Program-made: the position numbers and the translations under genes
Notes under the pieces: model-generated
What the model was told of the DNA's origin: nothing
What the model saw: the letters and a program-made list of their open reading frames with translations, nothing else
The model's database searches: none
Part shown: one piece after another, positions 60,601 through 64,000 of the stretch
Layout: each line of letters opens with the position of its first letter
How positions within the stretch are numbered: position 1 is the stretch's first letter
Assembly: GCA_950097015.1 (NCBI GenBank)
Contig: CATNEN010000038.1
Span: 16,300,001 to 16,364,000 of the forward strand
DNA: 64,000 bases
Source of the DNA: Macrostomum hystrix
Taxonomy: Eukaryota; Platyhelminthes; Macrostomidae
Reading direction: 5' to 3'

Positions 60601-62319
60601 GGCGCCACATTCGGCGGCAAGGAGGCGTACATGAACTTCATGAACAAGTTCTTGGAGCAGCATCAGGCCAACATGGCCAAGTTCGTGGCTTGTCTGCAAC
60701 GGTCTGCCAGACCCAACGACGAAGCCTCGGGCGCGTCGGCAGCCGGCGCGACGTCGTTCAGTTCTTCGGCCGACTCTGTCGACGCAGGATTTGAACTGGC
60801 TCAGATTCACACGCTGCTGGCGTCCGCGCTGGACCTTCTGGCGCGTCAGGGCGGCGGCATGGAGGCAGTGGTTAGCAACCAGCCATGCCTCTCTCAGTTG
60901 GCCAATCACCTGGCAACGGTGTCTCTGTGCATCAAACAGAATTGTCCGCCGCCGCCTCCTACTCAGCAGCAGCAGCAGTCTCCGCCGCAGCTTCAACCGC
61001 GCTCAGCTTCTTTGGCGTCTAGCGGTAGCAACAGTGGCGGCGGCGTCCTTGACGACAGCCAATCGGCGACTAGGCCGATAGTGCGAGAATGGCGGCAGTG
61101 GCAACCGTCGTCAGGTGAAATTACCAATGCCAGATCGACGGAAAAGGTAATTTGTTAAATGAAAAGATTCTCAGGAAACGCCCGATTCTCAGATTCTCAG
61201 GAATCGCCGAATTCTCAGATTCTCAGGAATTGCCCGATTCTCAGATTCTCGGGAATCCCTTAATTCTCAGATTCTCAGATATCGATGAATTCTATGATTC
61301 TCGGGAATCGCCGATTTCTCAGATTCTTGATAATTGACGAATTCTCAAGTTCTCAGGAATCGCCGAATTCTTAGATTCTCGGAATTCCAAAATTCGCAAA
61401 TTCGCAGGAATCGCACGATTCTTTAAAAAAAACGCCGCACTTTAACAAACAGGTAACCATGACAACCGCATCAGCATCGCCAGCGTTAGCCGTCAACTCT
61501 CGCCCAATCTCAGCAATGGCCATCCAGGATGACTGGCGCCGCGTCTTAGACGAAGCTGCGGCCTCGGCGGCTGCCACCGTGGCGACAGCCTCGGCAGCTG
61601 TGGCCGCTGTTAGCTCGGCTACCGCCTCCAATACGGATAGCAGCGGCTACCAGAGTGGCAATTATCGCCGTCAGCAGCAGCAGCAGCAACAGCAGTCACG
61701 CCTTGACGCTTCAAAGTTGTCGAACTCTCCGGTGCAGTTTCACAATCCTTCATATCAGAAGCCGGTCACCGCTCTGCAGTTGCCAACTGATTCATCTGGC
61801 AGCCTGCAGGCCTTCCAATCCGCTAACACTGCTTTTAGAAGCAGCAGCATTAGCGACAGCAGCAGCGACAGCAGCGACAGCAGCAGCGGCACTAACAACA
61901 GCAGCGAAATTGTGGCTTCCAGCAGTCCTGAAAGTGGCAGCGGATTCAACAGCGGAGATCCGGTGAATCAACAACCACAGCAGCAGCCTCCGCCTCTTCC
62001 TCCGCACCGAGTTCGCATGGGTCTGAACTCGGTGCAGCATCCGCATCATAATCAGCAGCAGCAGCAGCAGCAGCAGAATCAGCTTCAGGACTCGGAGCTG
62101 CTGGAGCTTCAGCGCCAGCTCGGTGAAACCCGCCAGAGACTCAAGGAGGCCGAAGATCGACTGCGCGAAAACGAGCGGGAGAAGCAGCTATTGCTGCAAG
62201 ACTTTCACCGCGGCGCCGAGGAGCGCCAGCGTAGGGAAGCCGACAACAGTCGACAGCTGGCTGAGATTATGGAGCGCCTGCGGCTGCTGGAGAACGGCCT
62301 GCCCGCCGCGCCGCGATGA
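33228..62319 (+). CDS. SYNGAP1: SynGAP/DAB2IP-type Ras GTPase-activating protein
   Basis: Exons: 33228-33352, 35573-35705, 39528-39706, 40515-40792, 42262-42522, 51028-51276, 56597-56698, 56767-56871, 58871-59760, 60602-61146 and 61453-62319, all phase-consistent. The 5' start of this form is not found; beginning at the alternative ATG 38577 instead gives 1195 residues. Motifs match SynGAP in order: KPNWFPQFCMVL, ISIKRTRSIAKLD, SHESLL, EVRPVHQSLM, CFAAQSADEARKW (PH end), KLWIFEAKRLPSKKRYFCEI and LYARTTSKEK (C2), then the GAP domain with arginine finger FRGNSIATK (R578), FLRFICPAIL and LTLIAKTVQNLAN. Last come a Ser/Gln-rich tail and a C-terminal coiled coil of about 75 residues. Known role: switches off Ras and Rap near membranes and synapses. 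Key GAP residues are kept. No PDZ-ligand tail is seen. Confidence 0.92.
33900..34440. repeat. 20-bp array, about 27 copies
   Basis: Units of TTCAGACAAGACACATTTCC with variants (TTGCC, TTCCGAC). A slightly longer unit with CGATTTAGAAAAAATGCATT occurs twice. Confidence 0.95.
34441..35572. other. RasGAP intron, AT-rich remainder
   Basis: Between the 20-bp array and the exon at 35573. A faint periodicity of AAATCCC/CCTAAT phrases is visible at about 35000-35450, possibly a decayed array. Nothing coding seen. Confidence 0.4.
35760..36010. repeat. 28-bp array, about 9 copies
   Basis: Units of AGGGCATCACACTCACTGAG+GAACAGGG, beginning about 55 bp after the donor at 35706. Confidence 0.9.
36015..37620. 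repeat. 31-bp array, about 52 copies
   Basis: Units of AAGAATTAATGAATGGCAAC+CCAATCATTCA; AATGAATGAATG and GTGGATG variants are interspersed. Follows the 28-bp array directly; both share GGCAACCCA. Confidence 0.97.
37621..38576. other. Unique stretch before alternative first exon 1
   Basis: About 950 bp without array. It would hold a promoter if the exon at 38577 is a first exon. Includes a C/G homopolymer (38230) and TCTC microsatellite (38321-38358). No TATA box stands out. Confidence 0.4.
38577..38688 (+). CDS. RasGAP alternative first exon 1
   Basis: ATG at 38577 opens 37 codons (MSSPFKRLASLRRSDTRLQR, ending DFVYFP) and ends in phase 1 at CCGA|GTGAGA. It joins the exon at 39528 in frame, exactly as the exon at 35573-35705 does. 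Basic and serine-rich, like the start of the DAB2IP N-terminus. Inferred alternative start. Confidence 0.7.
38715..39290. repeat. 46-bp array, about 10 copies
   Basis: Units combine GATATGGGATGTGCCATTTT and GAAGATCTGGGAAGTGCCAT+TCAGTT. Begins about 25 bp after the donor at 38689. Confidence 0.93.
39295..39405 (-). mobile_element. tRNA-like SINE fragment, third type
   Basis: Minus strand: GCGCTGTGGTTAGAGCTTCG, GAGGTTGGGAGTTCGATTCT and CCTTGAGCAAGGCGCTTAGG. The last block differs from families A and B, so this may be a separate SINE family; boundaries approximate. Confidence 0.55.
39830..40430. repeat. 30-bp array, about 20 copies
   Basis: Units of GATTAAGGTCTTGATCAACT+CAAATCCCAA, alternating with a CTGGATCCCATCAAATCCC form. 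Confidence 0.9.
40826..42165. repeat. 23-bp array, about 58 copies
   Basis: Units of GATTTCATGATCCTTTCGGG+TAG, interspersed with a 22-bp GATTTCTGATCCTTTCAGGC+AG form. Begins about 30 bp after the donor at 40793. Confidence 0.97.
42630..42755 (-). mobile_element. SINE family A body fragment
   Basis: CTCCTGGGCACACACTTACA, then CATCTGCCCC, CTTTCTCATTG and TCTTACTGTGCCTTG follow the family A body in minus orientation. No tRNA head. Confidence 0.55.
42812..43062 (-). mobile_element. tRNA-derived SINE, family B, with head
   Basis: Minus strand head GGAGGTTGTAGCCTTGTGGT, TAGAGCGTCAGACTTACGAC, AGGTCAGGGGTTCGATTTCT, then CTTTACTCTGCATTGCTTC and CCAGTCCATGGACTGAAC. The G/C-rich 3' part is shortened compared with the copy at 7586. 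Confidence 0.85.
43175..43260 (+). mobile_element. tRNA-like SINE head fragment
   Basis: AGAGGTCGGGAGTTCGAATC (B box) preceded by TTGGTTACAGTC. No body recognised. Confidence 0.45.
43690..45235. repeat. 42-bp array carrying TATCGATA, about 36 copies
   Basis: Units combine GTTATCGATAGTGACAGTCG and ACTATTGAGTCGCCGTTATC+TA. Stop-free on the plus strand because 42 is a multiple of three, giving a 460-codon artefact frame. First copies (43690-43860) are diverged. Confidence 0.97.
45236..45964. other. RasGAP long intron, unique stretch
   Basis: Between the 42-bp array and a SINE. No exon or repeat that I can support. Confidence 0.4.
45975..46225 (+). mobile_element. tRNA-derived SINE, family B
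   Basis: GAAGGTCGTGTGTTCGATTC, CTTTCAGTTCAC-like stretch, GGTGGGTGTGGCGTCCCACC, TAGTCCATGGACTGAACAGC, GTACGCAGACTTCAGATGCG and the GC-rich end. A further CCCAGTCCATGGGCTGAGCA fragment follows at about 46270. Confidence 0.8.
46670..47300. repeat. 16-bp array, about 39 copies
   Basis: Units of CCTACATTACCGAAAT and TCATACTTTACCGAAA; degenerates beyond 47200. Confidence 0.95.
47301..48233. other. Unique stretch before alternative first exon 2
   Basis: Decayed array remnants to about 47480, then unique sequence including a (CTG)n run at 48054-48075. A promoter for the exon at 48234 would lie here. Confidence 0.4.
48234..48592 (+). CDS. RasGAP alternative first exon 2
   Basis: ATG in context AACAATGA opens 119 codons (MIYLKKRLGVKDRRDFAPTA) and ends phase 2 at AAGTG|GTGAGC. 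This joins the exon at 51028 (first base G) to make a tryptophan. The exon at 42262-42522 ends in the same phase. N-terminus basic, then Ser/Ala-rich. Could instead be an internal exon of an untraced isoform. Confidence 0.65.
48775..48905 (+). mobile_element. SINE B-related copy, first of a tandem pair
   Basis: GACCGGGGGTTCGTGAGTTC, AAATCTCACCACGAGAG, AGCAAGACACTTAATTC and TTGCTTCAGTTAAGCCAGCT. A diverged copy follows at 48940. Confidence 0.65.
48940..49075 (+). mobile_element. SINE B-related copy, second of a tandem pair
   Basis: GACCGGAAGGTAGTGAGTTC, GAATCTCACCACAATGAG, AACAAGACACTTGATG and TTGCTTCAGCTAATCCAGCT, about 165 bp after the first copy. Confidence 0.65.
49080..50352. other. RasGAP intron, unique stretch
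   Basis: A minus-strand 95-codon frame at 49249-49536 has no recognisable family. Otherwise no repeat or exon seen before 50353. Confidence 0.4.
50353..50453 (+). CDS. RasGAP alternative first exon 3
   Basis: ATG at 50353 opens 33 codons (MNDLLSMLAKFGRLAEENRQ) and ends phase 2 at GTTGT|GTAAGT, which joins the exon at 51028 in frame. The short helix-like N-terminus differs from the other starts. Frame is open further upstream but without a better ATG. Confidence 0.6.
50535..50585 (-). mobile_element. Retroelement-like remnant
   Basis: Minus strand ACCTGAAGATGCACCTAGGA+GTGCGAAACGCGTCG. This CTGAAGATG...GAAACGCGT pattern recurs near retroelement ends in many animal genomes; here it is a short isolated piece, so the assignment is tentative. 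Confidence 0.35.
51395..52440. repeat. 21-bp array, about 50 copies
   Basis: Units of GGTTAACCGGTAAGGCTGGT+A with TTTACTGGTAAAGC and GGTGAGGCTAG variants. Lies about 115 bp after the donor at 51277; most units contain GGTAAG or GGTAAA. Confidence 0.97.
53030..53490. repeat. 43-bp array, about 10 copies
   Basis: Units combine GGGATGAGATTAGATTGATA and AACTGTGAGGAGAGAGAATA. Same RasGAP intron as the 21-bp array. Confidence 0.95.
53755..54110. repeat. 36-bp pyrimidine-rich array, about 9 copies
   Basis: Units of CTCTGCTCTGTACTTCTCAC+CTCAATCTCCCCTTCT. A CTCTCTTT microsatellite follows at 54576-54612. Confidence 0.92.
54613..56435. other. RasGAP intron, unique AT-rich stretch
   Basis: No array, SINE or exon seen. 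Several weakly similar AT-rich phrases (CGATATGTATAGAAA) recur at about 55450, 55640, 55720 and 55830, suggesting an old decayed repeat of roughly 110-190 bp spacing. Confidence 0.4.
56436..56503 (+). CDS. RasGAP possible alternative first exon 4
   Basis: ATG at 56436 opens 22 codons (MIPISISFVSRELLSSIWTG) and ends phase 2 at CTGAT|GTAAGA. It joins the exon at 56597 in frame after a 93-bp intron and would give a form lacking the PH region. Support is only the splice signal and phase. Confidence 0.35.
56886..57440. repeat. 21-bp array, about 26 copies
   Basis: Units of ACTTTGCTAATCCCAGTCTC+T, starting 14 bp after the donor at 56872. Confidence 0.96.
58140..58770. repeat. 22-bp array, about 28 copies
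   Basis: Units of GATTAGATAATCGATTAGGT+CA with ACCGATT and AATTAACGATT variants; ends about 100 bp before the exon at 58871. Confidence 0.95.
59779..60375. repeat. 47-bp array, nine near-identical copies plus decayed tail
   Basis: Units combine CTGAAAGATTCTCAATGGGG and GTCAGTTGACCTCGGTGTGT+CGTTGAA. The first nine copies show no difference I can see, pointing to recent amplification or conversion. Starts 18 bp after the donor at 59761. Confidence 0.97.
61160..61420. repeat. 26-bp array, intronic copy
   Basis: Units of GAATTCTCAGATTCTCAGGA+ATCGCC, starting 14 bp after the donor at 61147. The same unit forms the array at 63595-64000. Confidence 0.93.
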
Positions 62320-62439
62320 TCTGCCCGCGTTCAGTGCCGACATTGTGGCGCGCTTGCATTCCTCAGTTTGAGTAGCTTGTGCAGCGCTCAGTGAATGAGA
62401 TAGATTAGCAATCCATAACAGTAATAATTAGATATTATA

Positions 62440-62760
62440 ATAATTGCAGGAGGGCTGCGGGCAATGGCACCTCAGTTGGGAACAGCAGATCCGCAGCCAG
62501 CGAGGAGGCAATTCTGCCCATTTCGCTGACTCCTGAGCACACACGCACTCTCACACAGGTGCGTACATCTGCACCGACTTACTCATCGTCAGGCAGTGTA
62601 CACTGCCACTGTGCCTTAGAGGTTGGCCCTCAAGGGCGTAAATCGTACACGATGCCTTCAAGCCTTCTCTCCGCGGCTGCGCCCCAAATAAATGTGGCCT
62701 CGCCGCGGAAACGAACTCAGGGACCTTGGTGCGAGAGGCAAACGCTATGGGTGAAGCAAT
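62440..62760 (-). mobile_element. tRNA-derived SINE, family A, copy 4
   Basis: Minus strand: AGCGTTTGCCTCTCGCACCA, TCCCTGAGTTCGTTTCCGCG, then the family body and an ATT tail near 62440. The head is cut short at its 5' end. It lies 120 bp downstream of the RasGAP stop and could be part of the 3' UTR. Confidence 0.8.
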
Positions 62761-63594
62761 GCATAGTGTTAAGTGTCTTGTCAAAGTTCCATGGAAGTCG
62801 AACACCTGACCTAGTCGCGATTCTGAGCTCTTACCACTAAATCCTTTAAAAAGACATCTGGTGGAATAGATTAGCAATCCAACAGTATTTTCCCCTACTA
62901 CTGCGAATGGTATAGCTTAGGCAAACCATTTCTTGAACGCAGCAAAAATCTATGACCTGTACTTTGCTCTACTGACTACTCGCCACAAAAGTAAGTAGTA
63001 TGTTCGAAATTCTACATAAAAATGCAATTCAACGAAAATTGTTTTATTGTCTCTGTTGCTATATTGTATTTGTAAAGCTTGAATTGTGTGAGTATTTTTG
63101 TTGATCTTTCTGGCTTAACTGTGTTAAAATAACATAAGCATCGTCACTTCAGTGTAAAATGTTATATTACTACCTGTTGCAGGTAGTATGAAATTTACGT
63201 GTTTTTTAATAGTTTTTATGATTAGACAAATAATTAACAATAGTCACTTGTCGCTTGCAGACTACTATTAGTAGAAGGGATTTCTCTTGCAATTTCCGCA
63301 GTGCCTCTAATCAGTCCTAACTTGACTTTAGTTGAAGCAAACGTGTGATATTCGCTGCAACGTTTAGTAAAAATTGACATTTGGTTAATATGGCACTTTT
63401 TGCTTGTAAGTAGCATCTCATTTACTTTATTATATTATTAGCTTTAACTATAAACATACCTCTGTTGATTGATAAGAAATTGATGCAATCGGGAGCCTAT
63501 TTTGCTATTATTGATGGCTTTTTTATTTTGTTAAAATTCGAGTTAATGAATCTCCGAAATCGGTTTGAGCAATCCATTCTCATAAATCATGGAG
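62761..63594. other. 3' flank of the RasGAP gene
   Basis: A degenerate minus-strand tRNA-like stretch (about 62770-62850, AGAATCGCGACTAGGTCAGG) follows the SINE. The rest is AT-rich with no gene seen. Confidence 0.4.
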
Positions 63595-64000
63595 TTCTTA
63601 AATTCCCAGTAATCGTCGAATTTCTCAGATTCTCAGGAATCGCCGAATTCTCAGATTCTCGGGAATCGCCGAGTTCTCAGATTCTCAGGAATCGCCGAAT
63701 TCTCATATTTTTTTAATCGTCAAGTTCTAAAATTCTTGGGTATCGGCTAATTCTCAGATTCTCGGGAATCGCCGAATTCTCAGATTCTCAGAAATTGCCG
63801 GATTCTCAGATTCTCAGGAATCGCCGAATTCTCAGATTCTCAGAAATCGCCAATTTCTTAGATTCTCAGGAATCGCCGAATTCTCAGATTCTCGGGAATC
63901 GCCGAGTTCTCAGATTCTCAGGAATCGCCGAATTCTCAGATTCTCAGAAATTGCCGGATTCTCAGATTCTCAGGAATCGCCGAATTCTCAGATTCTCAGA
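63595..64000. repeat. 26-bp array, intergenic copy, runs off the window
   Basis: About 15 units of the same GAATTCTCAGATTCTCAGGA+ATCGCC sequence as at 61160-61420, with TCTCGGG and AAATTGCCGG variants. Confidence 0.95.

Overview
This is animal nuclear DNA. Genes have GT-AG introns (GTRAGT donors), there is no operon structure, and the proteins recognised are standard metazoan families. Two tRNA-derived SINE families and more than 20 private minisatellites are mixed in. A spiralian such as a free-living flatworm would fit, but that is only a guess; nothing in the sequence names the species.

From 1 to about 30.4 kb nearly everything reads on the minus strand: the N-terminal exon of a RanBP2/Nup358 nucleoporin (1-541, running off the edge), a Mn-type cation diffusion facilitator transporter (3359-7310), PPWD1 spliceosomal cyclophilin (8205-11534), mitochondrial ribosomal protein mL40 (11885-12535), PPP1R8/NIPP1 (13142-17187), a ten-exon, probably myristoylated casein-kinase-1-like pseudokinase (18240-27790) with a secreted C-type lectin gene nested in its sixth intron (22006-22761), and a five-exon Flower/CACFD1 membrane protein (29355-30385). 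Exon phases agree at every internal junction I assembled.

From about 33.2 to 62.3 kb one large plus-strand gene encodes a SynGAP/DAB2IP-type Ras GTPase-activating protein: N-terminal and PH-like exons, C2, RasGAP with its arginine finger, low-complexity tail and C-terminal coiled coil. Four further ATG-containing exons look like alternative first exons; each ends in the phase that the next common exon accepts.

Introns are dominated by tandem arrays, usually a different unit in each intron, often starting within about 150 bp downstream of the 5' splice site. Two related arrays lie in opposite orientation in introns 4 and 7 of the pseudokinase gene. SINE copies and a TTAA-flanked inverted-repeat element (three copies) make up much of the remaining non-coding DNA. 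The genes are functionally unrelated neighbours (nuclear pore, splicing, PP1 regulation, mitochondrial translation, metal transport, Ras signalling), as is usual for an animal chromosome.
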